Origin: Nematostella vectensis | Taxonomy: Eukaryota; Cnidaria; Anthozoa; Actiniaria; Edwardsiidae | Assembly (NCBI RefSeq): GCF_932526225.1 | Contig: NC_064034.1 | Span: 1,412,001 to 1,476,000, forward strand | Length of the DNA: 64,000 nucleotides | Direction: 5' to 3' | Shown here: piece after piece, positions 34,328 through 46,700 of the stretch | Layout of the letters: each line of letters opens with the position of its first letter | Numbering within the stretch: the first letter of the stretch is position 1 | Translations under genes and position numbers: made by a program | The notes under the pieces: generated by a model | What the model saw: only the letters and a program-made list of their open reading frames with translations | What the model was told of the DNA's origin: nothing | Databases searched by the model: none

Positions 34328-37149
34328 TTAGCGCACATATAGTTCCCAGTAGTCACCAGCTTTTGCATCTTTAAATGTCCTGTCATCACAAAAAAGCCAA
34401 TGCATTCTTGCGTCGAATGTGTGCTCCGGAATGAAAAATGGCGAAGTCTCTGTTTATGTTACGATGACCCCATGTTCCTGTTTGCTCCCCCCACTCGGTG
34501 CAGTTCTGCGTTAATATCGAGTCATCGTACGGTAACCGGACATACGAGCCACATGCGTGCGGTTGAGACACATTCTCCAAAAAATGGGTCAGTACAGTAA
34601 TGGCTCCTGCGCTGTCATTGGTCGTCGTGGTGTCGATGGTGCGACCGACAGACTGCTTGCGGCATCGCCATCTGAGCTGAGTGAAGCCGATCAGGGACCG
34701 CAACTCGACCAGCGCTCGGCGCGCCACTAGGTACATCCCGGTCTCATAGTGCTTGCGGTCAATAAAGCGGTAGTCGTCCATATACTTTACTGAGTTTTCA
34801 GACTGGGGCGTCGTCCGTGAGACGGGAGTCCATCCTCCTAAAGAAATAATTGGATACCCAAAATTGGAGTTATAGGTTTCAGCCTTACAATTGTTTTTAT
34901 TTTCGTTTCCTTTGCATCATTCATGGATGAAATTACGAAATAACCATCGAACACTTTATCGTACAACTGTAAACATGGTTAAAATGCAAAAGGGATAGTA
35001 GATAGACGGATGCAAATTATTTTTCTATCGGCTCTAGAAATGCTAAGATAACAAAAATGGAGCCACCTCAACAACTTTATGCTAGAACAATCTACTTTGT
35101 CGTATGGCTAGAAAACAATGCAAGGATCCGCGCCCCCTTCATACAAGCTTGGGAAGTCACCCACCTCCATCCGTCTCCATGTCGCAGAAGACATGCAGCA
35201 GCTTCCGGTCAGCGGCCGGATCGATCCAATACTCGCCCCCGTCCCGAGGGTCTTACCCGCATGTTCCCGCAAGTCTTGACACAATCGACCATCTCCGTAT
35301 ATTCCTAGAAAAAAAGTTCTTAGACACCTGTATTGACATATCTTTACTGCGCTTATATTCAATGCGCGCCCGATTTGCTGTTGAAAGGGAATAAAGCTTA
35401 CGTTTCATTACTTTTTGCGTTAGGGCAATGAAAGAGGTTTATGGATTTTATCGCATCTTGGGCCCGCATCAAAAAGTTTATTTATTTTTTTGTTTTTTTA
35501 ACTTGAGATAAGGTTTTAAGCTTTTAAAAAACTTAAATCTTGATACAGCTGGGAGCTTGTATCAAAAGAGTTGCGTAGAAAAATAAGCACTTTAAGGTGG
35601 ACACAGATATCCGCATCTAAGACTCAGCTGATATTCCCTGCTAGCAGAGGCCTCGGAAGGAACAGCTGATAATGAAGATGACTGGTTATCTAAAACCCAC
35701 ATCAAAATTCTCTTTGTGACAAAACGATCGCTGTTCCCGTTAATTGTTATAGACAAGAATAAAGAGTCAAAACATCATGATGAATAAAAAGTTATTTGTA
35801 TTTCTTTTCTTTTTTTTTACCCGCAATATTTTACGAGGTTTTTACAACAAACAGGTAAAATTTAATTATACAAAATCAGTCAATATTTGCTTATAAAAAC
35901 CTAGAAAAAATGCTTTTGCGAATATTAAAGATGCAATGTTCATAATAGATGTATTTAGCCCCAAGGTGTGAAAACGTGGGGCTAGCATCATGTTTGTGAT
36001 GCTTTTGGCGTTTTGTTGCCCTCACCTTTACTGGGCTAAGATAATTGAAAAATATTGTAAATATAAAGTGAAAAAAGAATTATATTAAATACGGCTTGGG
36101 GCGTGGCCAATTAAGTCCATACAATGGTGTGGTCTACATTGATCGGGGTTGGGCCCAGTAAACTAGCTTCAGGAAAAGCAGCATTTTACCTTTTAATTGC
36201 GAGAGAGAAAAGCATAAACGTATGTATATTTCTCGTATTTCGGCCAATCATCGAAAAGTAGTAATTCTCCTTAAATCGCAAGCACATTTACCCCCATTTT
36301 ATTATGATAACATTTTGGAAAGTACTGTATACATCATTATTAAAAGCAATTGAATGTAAATTACTTTTTAACGAATGTCCTAAGCACCCATAATCCCATG
36401 TCTTTTTTTCCGATTTGTTTTTTCTTGCACAGAATAAATCATAGAGCTGAAGTCTGTGGGTTAGTGTTTATTAAGTTGTGTATTTATAGCCAAATGCGTT
36501 GTTGCGCGAACTCCCAGAATCGAAAATTTCTTTCTTCGTTTTGGAATAGCGCGTAGTGAATCAAACCAAACCATCAAAACCAGACAAATCGCCCCCAAAA
36601 CTTGTGTCTGACTACGCGCTATTCCAAAATAAGACAAAGATTTTGGATTCGCCGCGGTAGCGCAACAACGAATTTGGCTGTAAGATCTACCCATCCTTTA
36701 CTACAGCTGGGATTTTCTCTTTTTTGGCTCTCTCTGGGATTAAGTTTTCTTACTATTTTGGTATCTCATCTAAAACTGATATCTATTCTTGATAGTTCAC
36801 GTTGCGTATTGTACCTGTTCTTGCGTTGTCCATATAAACCGACAGATCCCTCTTTACGTACTTCGATGACTGTCTCTCTCTCGCTGTTGAACTCGCAAAC
36901 TTTTGCTTAGAGATGATAGTTCACACTCCGGCATTCTGGTTCAATCAGACAGCCTTTGAAACAATCCCAGAAACCGTGCGAGGAAAAGGAATTAAAAGAG
37001 AACCCAAACAAGGCTGCAAACTCTGACTGAATGTTGACCCCACAGGTCTCTTGCGAGTCAAATGCTGTGTAAAGTAGAATAGTTATGAGCAGACACAAGT
37101 AAGACGTGTTGCAGAAACCCCAAAAAATGTCGTTTTTATGGTGAGACAT
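34328..37149 (-). pseudogene. Broken PAN/apple plus fibrinogen-like secreted protein gene
   Basis: Exon 36858-37149 (minus) starts with Met and a signal-type segment (YLCLLITILLYTAF). It then has a PAN/apple pattern (CFKGCLIEPECRSVNYHL), but TAA at 36907-36909 interrupts the pattern before AKVCEFNSERDSH. Exon 35165-35304 follows a good acceptor with LCQDLREHAGKT. The expected fibrinogen-like continuation DPRDGGEYWIDPAADRKLL is in another frame. Exon 34386-34837 continues in phase (GGGWTPVSR, RSLIGFTQLRWRC, CGSYVRLPYDDS) but reaches a stop. The usual end (FCDDRTF...YWELYVR) lies one frame over, ending at about 34328. Three independent lesions make a pseudogene likely; sequence error is the alternative. 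Confidence 0.75.
36485..36684. repeat. Foldback (inverted-repeat) element
   Basis: About 70 bases beginning 'agccaaatgcgttgttgcgc' and ending 'ttttggaatagcgcgtagt' (from about 36488) are mirrored at 36612-36684, with roughly 55 bases between the arms. It lies in the intron of the PAN/fibrinogen-like pseudogene. No coding capacity; terminal duplication not resolved. Confidence 0.7.
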
Positions 37150-40100
37150 GTGAACGCTACACCCTGTTATATTGTTTCCCGATGTCAATATAATCATATG
37201 ATTGTTTTCTTAGTGTAAAACTTCATTTCGTGAAATGCAAACTGCAATTTATTCTCTCTACTGGTTATACTAACATAAACACTAAAAGAAACGGTATCAC
37301 ACTAAGATCAGAGAATGGAATTGAAATACGACGTAAAAAGACGTCATTGTATGTGCTTCTGTTCCTTGATTAAAATAAGTTATTTTTTAATTCCGTTTTA
37401 AACAAATAACAGAGCTTATTATTTCGATCATTTAAATTAAAATGTCCTTTATTTCTATTGCCAAGCAGTATTTTAAATTCATATATTTTCTTAGAAGACT
37501 ATATAGATGTTAGATCAAAAAGATAGAGAGGGCGTTTTGAGGTGAAATGAAACAAAAAGACATTACTTTCGGTGCTTTTTTTGTCAGGGCAAGATTTAAT
37601 TCAGGGCGTTTTGTTGCCGGCTCTCATTTCTTTGCACCCTCGGCCCAGCGCACCTCGGCCTTCGCGCGCACCGGGTTCCCAATATTCGAAAATAAAACAT
37701 TTCCGAATAACCCACCATGAGAGCCGGCTAGCAGGCTACAAAAAGCATCGATTTCAAATGAATCAAAAAGACAATAAGGACAACAACAAGAATAGCACCA
37801 TTAACAACAACTTAGCAACAAGAACAAAAACAGAAGACACTCGTTACAATGAGCAACATGCTTAACGCATTTAAAATCTTAGCCAAACTTATTTGTTATT
37901 TATACCTAATTAGCTATTAAGTTTGTCGCATCATTGTCTTGTGGCTGACCTTTTACACGTTTGCGTGGGCTGAGACAGATGTGGCGGAGCGCCTGCCTGT
38001 GTGACCAACAGGACGCCACCGACAGGGTTACTTGAAGTATTTATTCAGGCACAGAATCACGTTGCTTTTCTTAATGCCAACTTGGTATTCTATAGCAAGG
38101 TCAGGGTCGTCATGTCACCGCTGCACCGATTGCGAGTGTGCATGATACTCGCGATTATGGTTTTTCTCTATAAGGGTCGAAGTTCACTGCTCTCCTAAAT
38201 TATGTGGTCTCAATAAGTAAGGTTTCCTTTTCACTAAGCGGTACTTGTACGTAGGCATTGATAAAAAAAGTAGGAGGTATGAGTACTATCTGAGGCCAAA
38301 TTTTAACGGATTTGTTATTCTCCCTCCTGTAGCTCCGCAGCCAGTCAGTAATCTCCCCAGCGGCGTAGCCAGGATTTTAAACAGATAATGTCTCAAACAT
38401 TTATTGTATTTTTGACAGCTAGAAGGGGGGGGGGGGGGGGGCCACCCCCTGCCCCCTCCCACGTTCGCAGCTTTGCAAAAGATTAGTAAAACCAAAAAAA
38501 ACACTGCGATTTGCAATAGACATTCCAAATCCTTAGACTTTGTATTGATTATTTCAATTGTTTTTTTCCAATACGTTTGACCTAATACTGTTTTTACAAT
38601 TACGCGCTTATGACGTGCAAAGTCAAGACCCAGTATCTCGTGTTTCCAGCTCATATAACATATCGCAGTTTTACCTTTCGCTACATGCTCATACGTGCTC
38701 ATATAACATATCGCAGCTTTACTCTTCGCTACATGCTCATCGTGCAGTACCTTGCTTAGCCTAGCATTCTCCTACACGGTGCGCTGCTGAAGGCAGGCAA
38801 GTTAAGATTCACAAAGTAAGAGAGAAGCCCGCGGCCTGAGTACAAGTGAGCTACTCCTGATAGGAGCGAGGCTGCTACGATGAAGACGTTGCTGTTAGTT
38901 TTGGGGGGTAGGTGACGCTTTCTTGTGCAGCATCGCAACATACTCTGATAATGATTTTATGATGAGTCATTGGGATATAGTCATGGAATAGAGAGAGATT
39001 TCGTATAATAAGAGTGGTGAAGGAAGAGAAATGATATAAGATGATTCCCACAAACCAATGCAAAGTCCTTATGCACAGGTAAACAATCCCCTCCTGCCGG
39101 TAGGCAGGCTCTTTTTGTCTAGCTTCTTTTCAGGCTTTCGTTCTCCTAAAGATCTTACCTTGGGGCTATTTTAGAGTAGAATAGCTGCGAACTTTCCTTA
39201 TTATTCTGCAGTCAATGTAACACGTATTCTATTTTTGGCGCGGTGTTTGACTTTTTCTCAAGGAGATACAACAGATACAATAACACGCACTCAAAACACA
39301 AAGCAAACATAGAGTTTAGGTTGCGTCCTCCCCTTGTTTCCCTTATAATTTTTTTTTATTTGAAGTCAAGTTAACTCACAGGTAGCCCAGGCAATGGTTT
39401 CGAAGCTTGTTCGTAGCTTGGAATCGGCTGTTATTCTGTAAAACGAGTGACAGCCTAGCGCTATAAGGGGGAGAGAAGTCATATATTCCGTTACGAAAAC
39501 CCCCCAAAATCGTATATTACACATAAATATGACAACAATAAGGCATGTTCTAAGTTTTAAGGCAATTGTATTGGCAATGTTTCACAAAAAATCGCGACTT
39601 CAATCCACTCGTTTTACCTCTAAGAATAACAGCCGATTCCAAGCTACGAAAAAGCTTCAAAACCATTGCCTGGTCTACCTGTGGTTAACTGTTGACCTTT
39701 CGGGTGAGACGTCGGCGGCCTATAGCCCGCTGGGCTCGCTGTGGTTGCTTCCATCCATGCTGTTATCCCTGACCGAACAATGGTTACGAGTATTCGGAGA
39801 GTTTTGGTATCTCTGCACGTCCTACTCTGATGTTTTTTTTTTATCTGTATTTTAGTTATTGAAAACTAGACATTCTTTTGGGCTGAGCAAGTTTCTAGAA
39901 GGGTTGATTGCTGGACTATTTCTTGTTTTAGTGGGTTGTTAATTTCCCTGTTGGTAATAATGGTTTAACATTTTAGGAATTAATGAATCTGTTTATTATC
40001 CACATTTGCAGTGTAAAACTTGTTTGCATTGGTGGTCAATTGACGAGACAAATTTACAGGTTATAAATAGTTCAAACAGTTTAGCCCTCGTGCTTCCTAG

Positions 40101-40698
40101 ACGAAATCCGTAGCCTACCAGACTCAGTAGCTTCTACAATACCACAGAGTAGCTAACGCTGTTGGATTTTGCTTGTTTTCTTTGAGTGAAAGAATAAGTT
40201 GCTAGCGGCTGGTAGGGTTTGATTGGTGTGAGTTCAGTGATTGTGGCTACACTAACAAACTAGAAGAGGTATTTACCTCGACATTCTGTAAACTCTCATT
40301 TTTTTGGTGCTTTATATATCTATTTACCGTTAATGAATAATTCATATTTGAGTATTTAGTTCGTATTCATTTCTATGATACAGGTATATTGGTGATGACA
40401 GAGACGCTATCTGGGTCAAGAGGTAATCGATTTGAGCACTCAGTTATCTATATGACTGGGGGAGGGGAGGAGAAACCGACAAGCCCCCAAAACTCCCCCC
40501 CCTCCCCGGCCAAAAAAAAAATGCCAAGAAAACGTGTTAACCGGACAAAATATACCCGAATTCTATACCCCCTCCCCCCAAAAAAAAAGAAACATACATA
40601 ATGTATCAATAAAGAATATAAGTATTTAAGTCCCCCCTTCCCCCTCCCCATTTCCCCCCGGCCACCATAACAATCTTACGCATGAACATGACGCATAG
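37150..40698. other. Long intergenic stretch before the vitellogenin-like gene
   Basis: No exon can be supported. It contains the 307-bp foldback element at 39377-39683, a G homopolymer at about 38427-38441, C-rich tracts at 40490-40660, and a 12-bp inverted pair 'gccggctctcat' at about 37616 and 37717. A signal-peptide exon for the lipid transfer protein should lie here or further upstream, but I could not pick it out. Confidence 0.4.
39370..39690. mobile_element. Foldback MITE with 7-bp target duplication
   Basis: A 307-bp element (39377-39683) has inverted arms of about 75 bp beginning cacaggtagcccaggcaatg (right arm cacaggtagaccaggcaatg). Direct copies of 'gttaact' flank it at 39370-39376 and 39684-39690. 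The interior is non-coding. Confidence 0.8.
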
Positions 40699-40793
40699 AC
40701 ATGCCTGCTCAACAGCTCGCACGTGTCCAAGGGGTTACGTCGTGTGCGACGGGTACCTCGAGTGTGACGACTCGATCGATGAGTTACCGTGTG
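40699..40793 (+). other. LDL-receptor class A exon spliced in phase to the lipid transfer module
   Basis: After 'gacgcatag' the frame reads HACSTARTCPRGYVVCDGYL then ECDDSIDELPC, and ends G|GTAAGG in phase 1. The next exon at 41372 starts in the matching phase (G|GC TTG). CDG-x-x-x-C-D-D-x-x-D-E-x-x-C is the calcium-binding half of an LDLa module. The acceptor has a poor pyrimidine tract, so the 5' border is less certain than the donor. Confidence 0.6.
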
Positions 40794-43700
40794 GTAAGGG
40801 CAAAGCACACCTTGCGTTCTCCTGAGTTCTTTTATTAAAGTGTTCCAGTCAGTCGCGCCTTATTGTTATTGTTTTTAACTCAACATTGAAAGACAAACTA
40901 TTTGAAAAGATTACTAAATAACCATCTAATAACAAAGATTTTTAATCGAATATTTTCGCAGCAGCTTCCTTCCTAAAGGAGGGCCAATCACGCCGACATG
41001 TTTCTCTATATACTGTGCTAGGATGACAAAGTTCAGTACACGTGCATCTAAGGCCTAGACAACTAGCGTGCCAGTCGCACCGTCCCGGTTCGGTTGAGGT
41101 TCGACCATAGAGCGGTTACACATAGAAACGTGTGGTCGAGCTCCTCACTTATTCCACTTCGTGACAAATATACAGCGTGCTAACGTCGTATTATCCGTGG
41201 AACTTTTCAAGAACGGCAAGATACTGCGACGTTTAACCTGGGCCTAACTTACACTATTTTCTTTGATATATAGTCATCACTTTTAACAGTCCTGTAAACT
41301 TTAAATTTTGAGCGCAAAGAGTAAATGAAACCTTATGCAAGACGACGTTGTTTTTTTTTGCTCGTTTGCAGGCTTGACGGAGTCAATCGGTTATGAATAT
41401 TACTACACCAGTACTGTGCAAGTTCCAGGGTCCCAAGATAAATCCCTCACCATCTCAGCTAACGTGCGTTTTGAGGTTCAAAAAAAGAACAGAATAAACA
41501 TGGTGGTAAGTGCGAACAGAATTCATCAACATCAATTCCATCATTAATTGCTATGTTCATTGCGTCGTCATCAATAGTGTCATTATGTTTATTAGAATTA
41601 TCAGATCATCATCATTCTTTCGCCAATATATCATTGTTTTCATATTATAACTATCATTTTGTCATCATCAAATGCTTCTCAGTTGCTACTGAGTTATCTT
41701 AACTACCACCCAAAACAGCAACGCACTTTCTGTTTTAGGTCTTCGATGCTCCGAAGAACGTTGGAGCGGATGAAAACTGGAAGAAGACGTTTGTGATGAT
41801 GCGCGGCGACGACGGCCGGTACGATCACATCATTAGCGACCCAACGACTTCTCCTGTAGTCCTCAACATCAAGAAAGCCATGGCCTCTGTGTTTCAAGTA
41901 ACAGAACCTAAGGGCAGAAACGAGTACAGCGTCGTGGAGGTAGGTTAGGGGGAGTGGGTGTGTGTGGGGGGGAGTATGCGTCAAACATCTAGAACATTCA
42001 TCTTCTTTATTTACTGATAACCTTTGTCCCTACGGAGCGCGTCCAGATACCTAAAAATGCAAGCTCTGCAATAACTGAAGGTATTTGTTACGCTAACAAT
42101 TGTATTTTGCCAGACCGATGTCAGTGGAACCTGTGCACAAGACTACCGCGTGGAGACTAGTGCCGAGCCATTCCATCAGTATTTAGCTAACAGGATGGAA
42201 ACAGGTATCCCGAAGACGATCACGAAAACGAATGACTACAGCGAGTGCTCGGAGAGGCCAGCACAGACGCGAAACTACCTAGAAACCGAGGACTGCTCAC
42301 CTGAAAGAGGGGTAACTGACCGTGAATAACCATACCATACCATACTTTATTCACGCCGTATACATTTTAGCGTACATTGGTTTGTGTAGCTTTAACACAT
42401 TCACAAAAAAGTGAACATGAGTACGCCCAGCAGCAATCCCCGGGTGCGCGTGTAATATAGCTTACTGTGTGCATAAGCTTTGGGTTAGGTGTATATCCAC
42501 GTTTTTCGATGATCATCCGTGGATGTGTGCGCAAGCAATGGGTGCGTGCGTTAGTATATAATTGTGCGCGGATCATGAATGCGTGATGGGATTGGGATGC
42601 GTGATGAGCGATCGTTAGAGTGTAAAAAAATACTTTGCGAAGCGCATATTTGGGAAGTGTATGTTATAAAAGTATGTCAAAAGTCTCCTCGCTTTGGATT
42701 CAGTGTCTGTCAAAATTGTCCAATCCTGATTAGAAACTATTTGAAAACATTGTCTGGGAGGTGTACTTTGCTCCATAGCTGATGTGTTAGTTTTTGATTA
42801 TTTGTTTTTGTGAATGTGGATGACATTCACATGTCAAGTAGACATCTTAGGCGAAAGGTGCCTTAGGCGTTGTTGCCTTAGGCGTTGTTGCCTTTAGAGT
42901 CTCCTTCCTATCAGGTGGAATCAGGCTTTGAATACTGTCCTTATTAGTGAGGTGTGCTCCACTTTTATAATGACAATGTTTTATAAGGAAGCTCCAGCTG
43001 TTCTTATTAACGAAGTTTGCCCCTCTATAATTGATCAAGCAAGCTCTTGGTGGGAGCAGCTTTCCCTTAAAGAATCTAAAAGCGGTATTAATACATGACT
43101 TAACAGTCGTCCGCTTGTTGATTATCAGAGTCGTATCCCAATGTCGAAGACGATCACCAGCTGCCAAGTCTACCTTGACGCAAAGGGAAGTTTGACCATA
43201 GCGCAGTGTATCACTAATGAGACACATGCCGTCCCGCAAGCGCCCGATCAAGGCGGTAACTTAAACGCCATACATGTCAGGTTGGTCACGCAATAGACTG
43301 TAAGGCACCTTATGTCAGGCTCGTCACGCAATATGCTGTAACGCATCTCATGGTCACGCCCCTTGTATTCCATACCATCTCGCAGTCGGCCGGTAATGCT
43401 GTGTTCTGTTCTGATTCATGTCTAGCGCATGTTACTCTATATTTGCCCAAATGAATTGGAAATACCAACTTGTTATTTATACCTTTTTTTTATTTCAATA
43501 GTAAGCGGTTGTCATTCAGGAAGTTAGTTCTGTTGTCAACTAGGATACGAGAGGGTTATCTCCCATCTCTCGAGAATATGGAGAAGTCTTCGCTACTGTT
43601 CAAATTTGGCGAGAAGCGCTACGAAGGCAACATGGAGAAGGTACAGATTGCTATCAGATAGACAGATGGGAGGGTATACACAGGTATAGACTGACAATCG

Positions 43701-46700
43701 AAAGGAGACGGACAGACGAATAGACAAACAGACAAAGGACAAAAACAGACTGACAGACAGACAACAACAAATGGATTCACTGACGATAGATGAAACAGAT
43801 AGATAGATGAAACACACTTAATTCAAGGCAGCATATCGTGACTTTGCGTTTCAGGTTGAGCAAATTCTGCGTGATCTGTCATCCGATTTCATGCCCGGCA
43901 AAGAGGCCTACCAACTGCACAGCATTGAGGCGCCAACCCTGTATGTCAAGCTAATTGGCAAACTCCGCGACCTTAACGCAGCAGAGTTTGACACCGTGTA
44001 CACTCGTCACTTTGACGACCCAAAATACAGGTATGAGCCAGGATTATATGTTCACTTTAAACCTACCCCTTGACATACGAACCCTACCCCCTGACACACA
44101 AACCTTATCCCCTGACACACAAACCCTACCCTGACACACAAACCCTACCCCCTGACACACAAACCCTACCCCCTGACACACGAACCCTACCCCCTGACAC
44201 AAAAACCCTACCCCCTGACACACAAACCCTACCCCCTGACACAAAAACCCTACCCCCTGACACACAAACCTTACCCCCTGACACACAAACCCTACCCCCT
44301 GATACACTTATCCTACCCCGTGACACACTTATCTACCCCCCGACACACATATCTACCCCCCGACACACTTATCTACCCCCTGACACACTTATCTACCCCC
44401 TGTTACACTTATCTACCCCCTGACACACTTATCTACCCCTTGACACACTTATCTACCCCTTGACACACTTATCTACCCCTTGACACACTTATCTACCCCT
44501 TGACACACTTATCTACCCCCTGTTACACTTATCTACCCCCTGACACACTTATCAACCCCTTGACACACGTATCCTGCTATCCCCTGCCTGGTGGTTGTGA
44601 ACTGCGTGCTCTATTTTCATTATTATGTATATGGACGCTAGGATAGTCACTATGTCAACCACCTCAATAGAAAGAAATCTTATTCGACTTTCATGAACCT
44701 CATTGCGTTTCTAGACAGTGGCTAGAGGACGCGCTTCCTTTTATCGGCACAGCACAAGCAGTGGAGCACTTCAGGAAAAGATTAGAGGATAAGTCTATCG
44801 AGACCTCTTGTGCTATAAGGCATTTAAGCCGTCTGGGGTCCATTAACCGCCGAACAGAGAGTGACTTCATGGACAATGTCATGGTAAATGCATTTAAGTG
44901 TCTCTGTCAGCCACTATATTATCGTCATCCTGGCAAAATATCATGTGTGGGGCATTACCCTCACTGCGAAAACTCATTACTATTCAGAAACTCAAAATTT
45001 ATTCAATAGTCATTTCGCCAATCGCGCTCAGTTAAAGGGGCGCATTTGTTTGTTTTTTATTATTTTACACATTGTGGGGGCGCTTATTAGAAGCGGGGCG
45101 CTTATTAGAAACTGGGCCATGAACGGTATATTCACATTTGCACCGACTTTCCTATGCGATCGCCTCGCATTGACTACGATACGTGTTAACTACGATACGT
45201 GTTAACTACGATACGTGTCTTTTTGTAGACGTTGTGCCGCTCGCCACGTATTGACTACGATACGTGTTAACTACGATACGTGTTAACTACGATACGTGTT
45301 AACTACGATACGTGTTAACTACGATACGTGTCTTTTTGTAGACGTTGTGCATCTTGCCACGTATTGGCTACGATACGTGTTAACTACGATACGTGTTAAC
45401 TACGATACGTGTTAACTACGATACGTGTCTTTTTGTAGACGTTGTGCCGCTCGCCACGTATTGACTACGATACGTGTTAACTACGATACGTGTTAACTAC
45501 GATACGTGTTAACTACGATACATGTTAACTACGATACGTGTTAACTACGATACGTGTCTTTTTGTAGACGTTGTGCATCTTGCCACGTATTGGCTACGAT
45601 ACGTGTTAACTACGATACGTGTTAACTACAATACGTGTTAACTACGATACGTGTCTCTTGTTGTAAACGTTGTGCATCTTGCCACGTATTGGCTACGATA
45701 CGTGTTAACTACGATACGTGTTAACTACGATACGTGTTAACTACGATACGTGTTAACTACGATACGTTCCATTTTGTAGACGTTGTGCCGCTCGCCACGT
45801 ATTGACTACGATACGTGTTAACTACGATACGTGTTAACTACGATACGTGTTAACTACGATACGTGTCTTTTTGTAGACGTTGTGCCGCTCGCCACATATT
45901 GACTACGATACGTGTTAACTACGATACGTGTTAACTACGATACGTGTTAACTACGATACGTGTCTCTTGTTGTAGACGTTGTGCCGCTCGCCACGTATTG
46001 ACTACGATACGTGTTAACTACGATACGTGTTAACTACGATACGTGTCTTTTTGTAGACGTTGTGCCGCTCGCCACGTATTGACTACGATACGTGTTAACT
46101 ACGATACGTGTTAACTACGATACGTGTTAACTACGATACATGTTAACTACGATACTTGTTAACTACGATACGTGTTAACTACGACACGTGTTAACTACGA
46201 TACGTGTCTTTTTGTAGACGTTGTGCATCTCGCCACGTATTGACTACGATACGTGTTGACTACGATACGTGTTAACTACGATACGTGTTAACTACGATAC
46301 GTGTTAACTACGATACGTGTTAACTACGATACGTGTTAACTACGATACATGTTAACTACGATACGTGTTAACTACGATACGTGTCTTTTTGTAGACGTTG
46401 TGCCGCTCGCCACGTATTGACTACGATACATGTTAACTACGATACGTGTTAACTACGATACGTGTTAACTACGATACGTGTTTCTTGTTGTAAACGTTGT
46501 GCAGCTCGCCACGTATTGACTACGACACATGTTAACTACGATACGTGTTAACTACGATACGTGTTAACTACGATACGTGTCTTTTTGTAGACGTTGTGCC
46601 GCTCGCCTCGTATTGACTACGATACATGTTAACTACGATACGTGTTAACTACGATACATGTTAACTACGATACGTGTTAACTACGATACGTGTTTCTTGT

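Noticed and set aside
42847-43251. 134-residue minus-strand open frame
   Set aside because: It is antisense to the vitellogenin exon at 43129-43280, which fits the family and the phases.
44044-44423. Open frames on both strands in the CCCTGACACA array
   Set aside because: A 20-bp repeat inside an intron bounded by good vitellogenin exons; no independent gene evidence.
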